The notes under the pieces: model-generated | Seen by the model: only the letters and a program-made list of their open reading frames with translations | Database searches by the model: none | What the model was told of the DNA's origin: nothing | Shown here: piece after piece, positions 16,963-25,881 of the stretch | How positions within the stretch are numbered: the stretch's first letter is position 1 | Layout: each line of letters starts with the position of its first letter | NCBI GenBank assembly: GCA_016874535.1 | Contig: VGUA01000019.1 | Coordinates: 1-35,950, forward strand | Source: Gammaproteobacteria bacterium | GTDB lineage: Bacteria > Pseudomonadota > Gammaproteobacteria > Ga0077536 | Length of the DNA: 35,950 nucleotides | Reading direction: 5' to 3' | Translations under genes and position numbers: made by a program

Positions 16963-17790
16963 TCAAGCCTGACGCTGGGCGCGGCGGCGGGCAACAAAAG
17001 CGCCCATCAGGCCCACGCACACCAAAGCGAGTGCACCCGGCTCCGGCACCGTGCCGCGATAGGCGGGGTAGTAAGCTGCATCCACGTCATCTTCGCTGAG
17101 ACCTCCGATGGAGAGGCCGATATTGGGGCCAATTTCTGCCGCCCCAAAGGCAAACTCAGCTATGGCGGAAGTACCGTCAACAGCCGCAAACACACTGTCC
17201 CAAGCGCCCGGTCCGCCGCCGGGGATCTGTTGCTCAATCTGGCTCACGGCCTTGGAACTCCACAAAAGCGCGGCCCCTGCCTCACCAGTCGGCGCTCCCA
17301 GCGGCGAGCAGCCCAACCCACCGCAAGAGATACCCAAGCCCGTATCGTCAGAGTTGTTGGGAGTGGTCCCGCCCAGCCGAGGGCCTACGAAAGCCGCCAG
17401 CCAATCCACGATGTCACCTGAGCCGTTCGTGCCTGCCGCGAAGTAGGCAAATCCCTCGGTGTCGTCGAAGGTGCCATTGCCGCTGGAACGTCCGTCATCG
17501 AAGGTCCAGCCAGTAGGACTGACAGCGCCGAAGCCGAGACCGTTACCCAGCGGCGCGGCAAGGGTCATGGACCAGGACAAGGCCTCGCTCGTCTTGTAGG
17601 AGCCGGGCACATTGCCGCCGTCAAAAACGGTCACATAATTCTGCCCGGTGAAGGAATACGTGTTGGTGCCGCCGTTGAAAACGAACCCGTCTTCCGCCTG
17701 CGGGACGACAAGAAGGCCAAGGGCACCGGTCAAGGCCAAAGCCTGCCCGCGTAGCCATGTACCTGACGTGAAACGACTGCGATTTTGCAT
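16963..17790 (-). CDS. PEP-CTERM sorting domain-containing protein
   Basis: A predicted exported protein of 275 residues. An N-terminal basic and hydrophobic signal peptide (RGQALALTGALGLLV) is followed by a Gly/Ser/Thr-rich secreted domain of no recognised function. The C-terminal sorting signal has VPEP at residues 248-251, then a hydrophobic helix and ARRRAQRQA. Exosortase is known to process such signals, usually in bacteria making exopolysaccharide; no exosortase gene is in this window. ATG 17790 is preferred over the longer frame from 17835 because GGAGTGAG lies 9 nt upstream and the signal peptide begins there. A sigma-54-type promoter precedes it. Confidence 0.88.
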   Translation of the reverse strand: MQNRSRFTSGTWLRGQALALTGALGLLVVPQAEDGFVFNGGTNTYSFTGQNYVTVFDGGNVPGSYKTSEALSWSMTLAAPLGNGLGFGAVSPTGWTFDDGRSSGNGTFDDTEGFAYFAAGTNGSGDIVDWLAAFVGPRLGGTTPNNSDDTGLGISCGGLGCSPLGAPTGEAGAALLWSSKAVSQIEQQIPGGGPGAWDSVFAAVDGTSAIAEFAFGAAEIGPNIGLSIGGLSEDDVDAAYYPAYRGTVPEPGALALVCVGLMGAFVARRRAQRQA

Positions 17791-17840
17791 TTTACTCACT
17801 CCGTTCGCCTGCCCATACGGCGGCGCTTGTCTCAAAAGCC

Positions 17841-17856
17841 AGCAACAGTCATGCCG
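17841..17856 (-). promoter_or_regulatory. Sigma-54 (RpoN) -24/-12 promoter of the PEP-CTERM gene
   Basis: The minus strand reads CGGCATGACTGTTGCT. Against the consensus TGGCACG-N4-TTGCW it keeps GGCA, the G, and TTGCT with the exact GG-N10-GC spacing. The transcription start would fall near 17830, about 40 nt before the ATG. In other PEP-CTERM bacteria, sigma-54 with the PrsK/PrsR pair controls these genes, which fits. Confidence 0.7.
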
Positions 17857-18050
17857 TTCCAGGGCATCGGGGGACCTTGCGGGCCGGAGTTGCAGACTGG
17901 ATCACAAAAAGAGGGGTGCGCGGACAGGAGGGTTGTCGGAGCCCGGGTCGGCGCCCTCGCGGAATGATCGGTGCAACCCGTTTTCACACCCATTAACCGG
18001 GGTCTGAAAGTTCTGCTCCCGAGACTCGAGCCAGTCTGATTACCTCCGGC

Positions 18051-18110
18051 TGTAAAATTTTTGGACGAAGCCATCCCGTTTTCAGGGGGTTTTGTAAGAA
18101 TTCTTGACGG
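18051..18110 (+). repeat. Paired direct repeats, possible activator-binding sites
   Basis: Two 18-bp boxes start at 18051 and 18093 and share the pattern TGTAANANTTNTNGACGN. The starts are 42 bp apart, four turns of B-DNA, so both face the same side of the helix. They lie about 200 bp upstream of the sigma-54 -12 element and about 190 bp upstream of the TPR gene. That is a normal distance for enhancer-binding protein sites. Function is inferred. Confidence 0.5.
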
Positions 18111-18300
18111 TGCCCAGGCCTGTCCAAACTTCGATGTGCCACCGGCATTCCGAAGGTCAGTCTGCTGCCCCGGAGGTAGGGCTACCCTTCAAGCAGGGGC
18201 ATTGACTGGCCGCTAAGTCTCCACAAGTCGAGTCACTCCCTGGCCACCGAGCCTGTTTTTTTCACGGAAAGCGGGCCCTGCCCAAGCAAGGATTTTTCAT

Positions 18301-20532
18301 ATGTCGCGCAAGCGCCCTTCTCCCCCCAAAGTCGTTGCCGTGACCCTGGGCCTGGTGGCCCTGCTGGTGCTCTGCCTGCTGGCGTATTCCGCCTGGCGGT
18401 CAACTTCCGCGCCTTCGGCCGCGGCGCTCGCGCGCTCCGCCGAGGAGGCGCTGGCGGAGCGGGATTACCGTGCGGCCGTCATTCATTACAAATCCGCCGT
18501 GCAGGCCGCTCCAGAAGATCTCGAGCTGCGCTGGGCGCTGGGCCGCCTGCAGCTCCAGCTCAAGCAATTTGCGGATGCCCAGAACCATCTGCGGCTCGCC
18601 CGCCCCTTGGGCAAGGAAAAGCCCGAGGTGCTGCTGGACCTCGCCCGCGCGCAGGTGGAGCTCGGCAAGTTCGAGGACGCGGGTCGCACCTTGGCGGACT
18701 ATCGCGGGAAAGACTCAGGCACCGCGGCAAGCCTCGAGGCGCGGGTTCGGCATGCGCTGGGGCAAACCGATGAGGCACAAGCGCTGCTCGCGGCACAGCG
18801 CCAGAAAACGCCGGAATCGGTGGAGATGGACCTTGCCGAGGCGCGCATGGCGATGGCGCAGAGGGACTTGCCGGGCGCGATCGAAGCGCTGGGCCGGGCG
18901 CTGGAGCTGGATCCAAAGAATGCGGACGCCCAGACCCTGATGGGGATGGCACGCCTGCAACAGGGAGATTCGGGACTCGCGGCGGCGCATTTCAAGGCGG
19001 CTGCGGCCGAGGCCGCCAATCCGCTGGAGGCGTTGACGGGCCTCGCTGAAGCGCAGCTCATGCGCCGCGAACACCAGGCAGCCCGCAAGACTCTGGATGA
19101 GATTGCCGCGAAGACGCCCAAGGCGCCGGTGCTCACCTACCTGCGCGGCTGGCTGGCCTGGTCCAAAGGCAACTGGGCCGGCGCCGAGTCGGAGCTGCAG
19201 AAAGCACTGCAGGTGATGCAGAAGAATCCGCGCCTGTTGCTGATGCTGGCCGACAGCACCCTGCGCCAGGACAAACTCAACCAGGCCGAGGAATACCTGA
19301 AAACCCTGGAAGCCTTCGCACCCGGCCTGGCGGCAGGCCGACAGCTTCTGGGCCGGGTCCAGCTCAAGCAGAAGCGTGCTCAGGAGGCCATCGAAACCTT
19401 GACGCCGCTCGCGGCGATGAAACCGGCAAATGTGTCCACGCTGTTGATGCTCAGCCAGGCCCACAGGCTCGCGGGACATCTGCACGAATCGCGCGCCTGG
19501 TTGCAACAGGCCACGAGCCTTGCCCCCGAAGGCCCGCAAGCCTCGCTGCTGGAAGCGGTGTCGGATCTGGAAGCCGGGCGCTTGGAGCAAGGCATCGCCG
19601 GACTGCAAGCACTGCGCGAGGGTGAATTGGCAACCACTTCCACCCGAGGCTTGGTAATGGCGCAGGTGGCCCAAGGCGAGCCTGAACTCGCACTGGAATC
19701 TGCACGCGCGCTGGTGGAGCTCGCGCCCGACGATGCGGACTCACATCACCTGCTCGGCTCACTGCTGCTGCGCCAAGATGATGAACCGGGGGCACGCAAG
19801 GCTTTTACACGTGCACTGGAATTGACTCCAGACCACGCCCCCACCCAGACCAGCCTCGCCATGCTTGCCCTCGCCGGGAAAGATCCGGTGGCGGCAGAGG
19901 CACTGCTGCGCAAGGCACTGTCCCAGGATGCGCGCTTCGAACCCGCCAGCGTGGCCCTGGCGAAGCTCCTGGCTCAGAGTGGCAAAACGACCGAGGCCGA
20001 CGCGGTGCTCGATGCCGCGATCACCGCTCAACCGCAGGCCGGTGCGCCCCTCTGGCTGCTTGCCGAACGTTATCTGCAGCAAGGCGATCGCGACAAAGGA
20101 CTCGCGCTGGCGCGCAAGGCCTGGGAACTCGCGCCCGCCGTTCCCGCCAACCAGCTGCGCTGGGGGATCTTTCTGCTCACCGCCGGTTCCGGCGTGGAGG
20201 CCGTGCAAGTCCTGAAGGCGCTGGTGGAATCGGATCCCGAGGCCTCGATGGCACGCGCCGCGCTCGCCCGCGCGGCACAGGCCACCGGACAGTGGGCCTT
20301 GGCGCGTGCGCAATATGAAGCGTTGCTGGCACAGGTTCCTGATCACGGCCCCAGCCTGTGGGCACTGCTGGGTCTGGATCTGGCGGCCAAGGACTATGCA
20401 GCGGCCGAAGCCGTGGCGCTGCGCATTGGTGAGGCGCAACCGGACAAGCCGGCGGGCACCCTGTCGTTGCTTGGCTTGGCATTGTTTGGTCTTGCGCGGC
20501 ATCGCAGGCTCATCGCACCTCGGCGGGTTTGA
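18301..20532 (+). CDS. Membrane-anchored tetratricopeptide-repeat protein with PEP-CTERM-like tail
   Basis: A 743-residue protein. One N-terminal membrane segment (about residues 11-31) has no lipobox. Tandem TPR units follow almost throughout, with repeated features such as AAVIHYKSAVQAAPEDLEL, AIEALGRALELDPKNADA and ARKAFTRALELTPDHAPT. It resembles the TPR proteins of PEP-CTERM systems (PrsT-like), which fits the divergent PEP-CTERM neighbour. The last 29 residues (715-743) are unusual for a TPR end: PAGTLSLLGLALFGLARHRR looks like the hydrophobic and Arg-rich part of a PEP-CTERM signal without the PEP. The start has an AAGGA site. A strong terminator follows. The molecular role is unknown; protein scaffolding is likely. 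Confidence 0.82.
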   Translation: MSRKRPSPPKVVAVTLGLVALLVLCLLAYSAWRSTSAPSAAALARSAEEALAERDYRAAVIHYKSAVQAAPEDLELRWALGRLQLQLKQFADAQNHLRLARPLGKEKPEVLLDLARAQVELGKFEDAGRTLADYRGKDSGTAASLEARVRHALGQTDEAQALLAAQRQKTPESVEMDLAEARMAMAQRDLPGAIEALGRALELDPKNADAQTLMGMARLQQGDSGLAAAHFKAAAAEAANPLEALTGLAEAQLMRREHQAARKTLDEIAAKTPKAPVLTYLRGWLAWSKGNWAGAESELQKALQVMQKNPRLLLMLADSTLRQDKLNQAEEYLKTLEAFAPGLAAGRQLLGRVQLKQKRAQEAIETLTPLAAMKPANVSTLLMLSQAHRLAGHLHESRAWLQQATSLAPEGPQASLLEAVSDLEAGRLEQGIAGLQALREGELATTSTRGLVMAQVAQGEPELALESARALVELAPDDADSHHLLGSLLLRQDDEPGARKAFTRALELTPDHAPTQTSLAMLALAGKDPVAAEALLRKALSQDARFEPASVALAKLLAQSGKTTEADAVLDAAITAQPQAGAPLWLLAERYLQQGDRDKGLALARKAWELAPAVPANQLRWGIFLLTAGSGVEAVQVLKALVESDPEASMARAALARAAQATGQWALARAQYEALLAQVPDHGPSLWALLGLDLAAKDYAAAEAVALRIGEAQPDKPAGTLSLLGLALFGLARHRRLIAPRRV

Positions 20533-20586
20533 CACCGCACCACGAGGTTTGAAACGCCGGGTACAGCTGGCGGTTCCATTCAAGCG

Positions 20587-20611
20587 AAAGGCGCCCTCCG
20601 GGCGCCTTTTT
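20587..20611 (+). terminator. Rho-independent terminator after the TPR gene
   Basis: Perfect stem GGCGCCC/GGGCGCC with a TCC loop, flanked by AAA and a TTTTT run, 55 bp after the TPR stop. The remaining 140 bp to dusA hold no gene. A CATAAT -10-like box occurs at 20712-20717 without a good -35. Confidence 0.9.
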
Positions 20612-20751
20612 CGTTCATGCCGTCCCCCCCGCGCCCGAATGTTCCCATGATCGCCTCCAGACCCTGCATGCGCTGCGCGAAGCGTCTCGACCACTTGGGT
20701 CCGGCTTGAGACATAATCTCCGCCCTCCTTCACTCGCAAATCCCGAATCAC

Positions 20752-21786
20752 GTGAGCAATACCAGCAGCATCACTCTCGGCGACTGGCGCTTCTGCGTCG
20801 CTCCCATGATGCAATACACGGATCGCCATTACCGGTATCTCGCCCGGCGCTTGAGTGCACATGCGCGGCTCTATACCGAGATGGTGGTGGCAAGTGCACT
20901 GGTCCGCGGGGACGCCAGGCATCTTCTGGCCTGGGATGTCTCCGAACACCCCGTGGCCTTGCAGCTCGGCGGCAGCGACCCGCGTGAACTCGCGCTTGCG
21001 GCCCGCATGGGCGAGGACAGTGGTTACGCCGAAATCAATCTGAACGTGGGCTGCCCCAGTGATCGCGTGCAGGCGGGCAGATTCGGTGCCTGCCTCATTG
21101 CCGAGCCCGGGCTGGTCGCGGACTGCGTGGCAGCCATGCGCGCCGCCGTGCAGATCCCGGTGACCGTGAAAGCGCGACTGGGCGTGGACGCGCTCGACAG
21201 CCAGCCGCATCTGGAAAATCTGGTGGCGCAGGTTGCAGCAGCCGGGTGCGCGGTGCTCATCCTGCACGCGCGCAAGGCCTTGCTGAATTTCTCGCCGCGC
21301 GCCAACCGCGAAATCCCCCCTTTGCAGTACGAGCGGGTCTACGCCATCAAACAGGCCTTCCCCGCACTGCCTGTGGTCATCAATGGCGGGATCAAGTCAC
21401 TGGTCGAGTGCCAGCGGCATCTGGCGGAAGTGGAAGGCGTGATGCTCGGGCGCGCCGCCTATGATGATCTCGGCCTGTTGGCGAGCGTGGATGCCGCCCT
21501 GTTCGGCGCGGATGCCGCGTCACTGTCCGAGGCTGAGCTGGTGGAAGGTCTGCAGGAGTATCTGATTCGAGGGCTGAGCGAGGGCGTGCCGCTGAAGCAC
21601 ATGACCAAGCACTGGGCCGGCCTGCGTCAGGGCAGGCCTGGCGCCCGTGCCTGGCGTCGCTGGCTCAGCACGCACCCGGGCGAAGATGCAGGCGATATTC
21701 CGGGCCTGGTGGCCGAGGCGGCCAGATTGCTCAGATCACTGGACAGCCTGCCGTACCCGGAGGAACAGTCGCTCAGGGCTTCCTGA
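20752..21786 (+). CDS. dusA: tRNA dihydrouridine(20/20a) synthase DusA
   Basis: DusA reduces uridines 20 and 20a in the tRNA D-loop using FMN and NADPH. The 344-residue product begins from GTG 20752 and reads RFCVAPMMQYTDRHYRYLAR, the DusA signature. It carries the catalytic-Cys motif NLNVGCPSDRVQAGRFGA, the FMN-phosphate region VVINGGI and GVMLGRAAYDD. The C-terminal helical tRNA-binding domain includes KHMTKHWAGLRQG. Length matches the family (about 330-345). Its 3' end overlaps by 14 bp the convergent methyltransferase gene, an arrangement without room for a terminator. Confidence 0.95.
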   Translation: MSNTSSITLGDWRFCVAPMMQYTDRHYRYLARRLSAHARLYTEMVVASALVRGDARHLLAWDVSEHPVALQLGGSDPRELALAARMGEDSGYAEINLNVGCPSDRVQAGRFGACLIAEPGLVADCVAAMRAAVQIPVTVKARLGVDALDSQPHLENLVAQVAAAGCAVLILHARKALLNFSPRANREIPPLQYERVYAIKQAFPALPVVINGGIKSLVECQRHLAEVEGVMLGRAAYDDLGLLASVDAALFGADAASLSEAELVEGLQEYLIRGLSEGVPLKHMTKHWAGLRQGRPGARAWRRWLSTHPGEDAGDIPGLVAEAARLLRSLDSLPYPEEQSLRAS

Positions 21787-22582
21787 ACTTGAGGGTCATG
21801 CGATCGGATTCACCGATCGCTTCATATTTCGCCCGATCCTTGTCGCCCAGTGCATAGCTCGGCGGGAGCGTCCACACCCCATCCGGATAGTCCTTGGTGT
21901 CCTTGGGATTGGCGTTGATCTCCGACTTGCCTTCCAGCTTGAAGCCGATGAGCTCCAGTTGCTCAATCATGAATTTCTCTGGCACATAGCCGGTCTTGGC
22001 CTTGGCGTCGGCATCCCAGTCATCCGGCGCGCGGTGCTGTTCTATGCCCAGAATGCCACCGGACTTCAGCACCTCGAAGATGGCTTTGTAGACATCATCG
22101 AACTGGCCGGCGCGAATCCACCCGTGGGTATTACGGAAGGTCAGCACCATGTCGGCCGAGCCGGCCGGCCCCAGAACCAGCGGGTCGCGCGGCATCGTGC
22201 GGCGCTCGATACGGTCGTAGAGTGCGGGCGCCGCATCCAGCTTGGCATTGAACAGCTCGTACTGCTTGCGCGCGTAGGGCGGTGGTGCGTCCGGCGGCAG
22301 CATCACGGTCACCAGACGGCCCTGTTCGCGCAGAACCGGCGCCAGGATCTCCGTGTACCACGCCTCGGCTCCCGGCAGCATCTCGATGACCTGCATCTGC
22401 GGTTCAAGGCCGAAGAACATCAAGGTCTCTTTGGGATGACGCTGCGAATCACGCGCCTTGTGGGCAGCCGCGCGATGTTCACCCGTGATGGCCTGCTCCA
22501 AAAAGGTGCCGACATCGGCCTGTGCAAAGCCGACAACGGCAATCAGTGTCAGGGTGCAAAGTACAGTTCGCAAGAAAGCCAT
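21773..22582 (-). CDS. Predicted exported SAM-dependent methyltransferase (COG4798-like)
   Basis: A 269-residue protein from ATG 22582, chosen because a GGAG site lies 8 nt upstream and a clear signal peptide follows (MAFLRTVLCTLTLIAVVGFAQA). The mature part resembles the COG4798 predicted methyltransferases: VIEMLPGAEAWYTEILAPVL at the SAM-binding strand, ADMVLTFRNTHGW, and FEVLKSGGILGIEQHRAP. A methyltransferase with a signal peptide is puzzling because SAM is cytoplasmic, so the real activity is uncertain. It lies 32 nt after thiC on the same strand and may share its transcript. It overlaps the dusA 3' end. Confidence 0.8.
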   Translation of the reverse strand: MAFLRTVLCTLTLIAVVGFAQADVGTFLEQAITGEHRAAAHKARDSQRHPKETLMFFGLEPQMQVIEMLPGAEAWYTEILAPVLREQGRLVTVMLPPDAPPPYARKQYELFNAKLDAAPALYDRIERRTMPRDPLVLGPAGSADMVLTFRNTHGWIRAGQFDDVYKAIFEVLKSGGILGIEQHRAPDDWDADAKAKTGYVPEKFMIEQLELIGFKLEGKSEINANPKDTKDYPDGVWTLPPSYALGDKDRAKYEAIGESDRMTLKFRKP

Positions 22583-22614
22583 GGTTGAGTCTCCGATGAT
22601 GGTGGGAGGGAGCT

Positions 22615-24510
<1,896 letters not shown>

Positions 24511-24606
24511 TCAGGCATGTCGATGTTTCGGCGTTGCCCGCGGGGCGGGGCACCGTGACAGATCAGCCGGAGGCGACAGCGCGCATCGGGCGCTGTCAGT
24601 CACTTT

Positions 24607-24707
24607 CGTCCGCTTCCCTACGCCGGCATGATCCGGGTCAGGTTCGAAGGGTGTCTCTCAGCTCGCAACGATGTGCCGTGAAAGCCCATCGCCGAGCACC
24701 CCCAGCC
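24607..24707 (-). promoter_or_regulatory. TPP riboswitch (THI element)
   Basis: On the minus strand the leader of thiC carries the conserved aptamer parts in order: GGGGGTGCTCGG, CTGAGAGACACCCTTCGAAC, CTGACCCGGATCATGCCGGC and GTAGGGAAG. About 105 nt of expression platform separate it from the thiC ATG. I could not resolve from the sequence whether it acts on transcription or on the ribosome-binding site. AT-rich DNA upstream (24722-24740, with TATAAT on the plus strand) probably holds divergent promoters for thiC and the next gene. Confidence 0.95.
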
Positions 24708-24836
24708 GCTGTGGTCGATTCGACTATAGCGTATATAATCCAAGCCATTCAAAGCCTTTGGGTCAGAGGGAAATCCCCTCGGTCAGCGACCCCCTCGGGC
24801 GTTCGAGCACAGGCATATCTCGCGAGGAAGCAGTCC

Positions 24837-25487
24837 ATGGATCTCAGCCAGGCCCGGTTCAACATGGTGGAGCAACAGGTCAGGCCCTGGGAGGTTCTGG
24901 ATCAGGCGGTCCTCGATGCGATGCTGGAGGTCCCGCGTGAACACTTCGTACCTGCGGCCTACCGGCGACTCGCCTATTCCGACATCCGCATTCCGCTCGG
25001 CTTTGGGGCTTCGATGTTCGCGCCCAAGTGGGGAGGCCGACTGTTGCAGGCCCTGGCCCCCGCGAAACATGAGCGAGCGCTGGAGATTGGCACTGGCAGC
25101 GGCTACCTCTCCGCATTGCTCGCGCGGTTGTGTGGGGCCGTGATCTCGGTCGACATCCAGCCGCAGTTCGTTGAAGACGCCACCCGCAAGCTGCGCGCGA
25201 TCGGCGCGGAGAACGTGCATTGCGTGGCTGGCGATGCCCTGGAGGGATGGGCCAGCGAGGCACCCTACGACCTCATCGCCGTCACCGCATCCTCCCCTGC
25301 ACGCCGCCCCGCGATCGAGGCCCAGTTGGCCCCGGGGGGGCGCCTCTTCATCGTGACCGGGACTGCGCCCGCGATGGAGGCGCGACTCATCACCCGCGAG
25401 GGTGACCGCTATCTCGAGGAATCGCTGTTCGAGCTCGAGCTGGAACCCCTGAGAGGCGCGGAGACCCCTCCCCGCTTCCAGTTCTGA
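24837..25487 (+). CDS. Protein-L-isoaspartate O-methyltransferase family protein
   Basis: A 216-residue SAM-dependent methyltransferase of the PCMT family. The start is ATG 24837 with a GAGGAA site; the upstream frame to 24534 is not used. It shows MVEQQVRPWEVLD, VPREHFVPAAYRRLAYSD, the SAM motif ALEIGTGSGYLSALLA (Glu83 to Gly89) and APGGRLFIV. The usual PCMT loop (TISQP) is replaced by ASMFAPK, so repair of isoaspartate is not assured. The same family occurs upstream of rhodanese and tolC genes in other gammaproteobacteria. It is divergent from thiC. Confidence 0.9.
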   Translation: MDLSQARFNMVEQQVRPWEVLDQAVLDAMLEVPREHFVPAAYRRLAYSDIRIPLGFGASMFAPKWGGRLLQALAPAKHERALEIGTGSGYLSALLARLCGAVISVDIQPQFVEDATRKLRAIGAENVHCVAGDALEGWASEAPYDLIAVTASSPARRPAIEAQLAPGGRLFIVTGTAPAMEARLITREGDRYLEESLFELELEPLRGAETPPRFQF

Positions 25488-25556
25488 TCTGCGCCTTCCC
25501 TGCCTGGCCCTGCAGTCGATGCACAGTTCCGCCACCCTGCGGATGCGCTGCCGCTG

Positions 25557-25871
25557 ATGGAGGACATCTCGCCCTCGGACTTGCGTGACCTGCTCGCGAA
25601 TGAGCCAGTGGTGATCATCGATGTCCGCGAACCCTGGGAATTCTCACTCTGCCAGATCGTCGGCTCCGAACTGGTGCCACTGGAATCCTTGCCAGATCAT
25701 CTCGCGGAACTCGATCCGGAAGCGCTCACCGTCATGGTCTGCCATCACGGCGTACGCAGTCATTGCGCGGCCGAGTATCTGCGCCGCAACGGTTTCCAGC
25801 GGGTGTTGAATCTGGCGGGCGGCATCCATCGCTGGGCCGCGGAGCTCGACCCCACCATGGCGCAGTACTGA
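25557..25871 (+). CDS. Rhodanese-like domain protein
   Basis: A single-domain rhodanese of 104 residues. It contains VIIDVREPWEF at about 19-29 and the active-site loop CHHGVRS with catalytic Cys62. The C-terminal LAGGIHRWAAELDP is typical. It is expected to transfer sulfane sulfur; the partner is unknown. ATG 25557 has no clear ribosome-binding site and no in-frame ATG or GTG lies upstream before the pcm-like stop frame ends. It sits between the PCMT-like gene and tolC, a recurrent gammaproteobacterial cluster. Confidence 0.92.
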   Translation: MEDISPSDLRDLLANEPVVIIDVREPWEFSLCQIVGSELVPLESLPDHLAELDPEALTVMVCHHGVRSHCAAEYLRRNGFQRVLNLAGGIHRWAAELDPTMAQY

Positions 25872-25881
25872 CGCTTCGCGG

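Larger units (their letters stand above)
17791..18300. other. 510-bp divergent regulatory region between PEP-CTERM and TPR genes
   Basis: No gene is evident here. It holds a sigma-54-like promoter reading toward the PEP-CTERM gene (17841-17856) and two similar direct repeats at 18051-18068 and 18093-18110. It also has an AAGAATTCTT palindrome (18096-18105) inside the second repeat, and an AAGGA ribosome-binding site about 8 nt before the TPR start. I found no convincing sigma-70 or sigma-54 promoter toward the TPR gene. Confidence 0.6.

Noticed and set aside
18155-18168. Possible sigma-54 promoter toward the TPR gene
   Set aside because: GG-N10-GC spacing is present, but the flanking bases do not match TGGCAC or TTGC well and the leader would be long.
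19759-21267. Minus-strand open frame of about 500 codons across the TPR gene end and dusA
   Set aside because: It crosses a clear terminator and two recognised genes, has no family features, and is explained by high GC.
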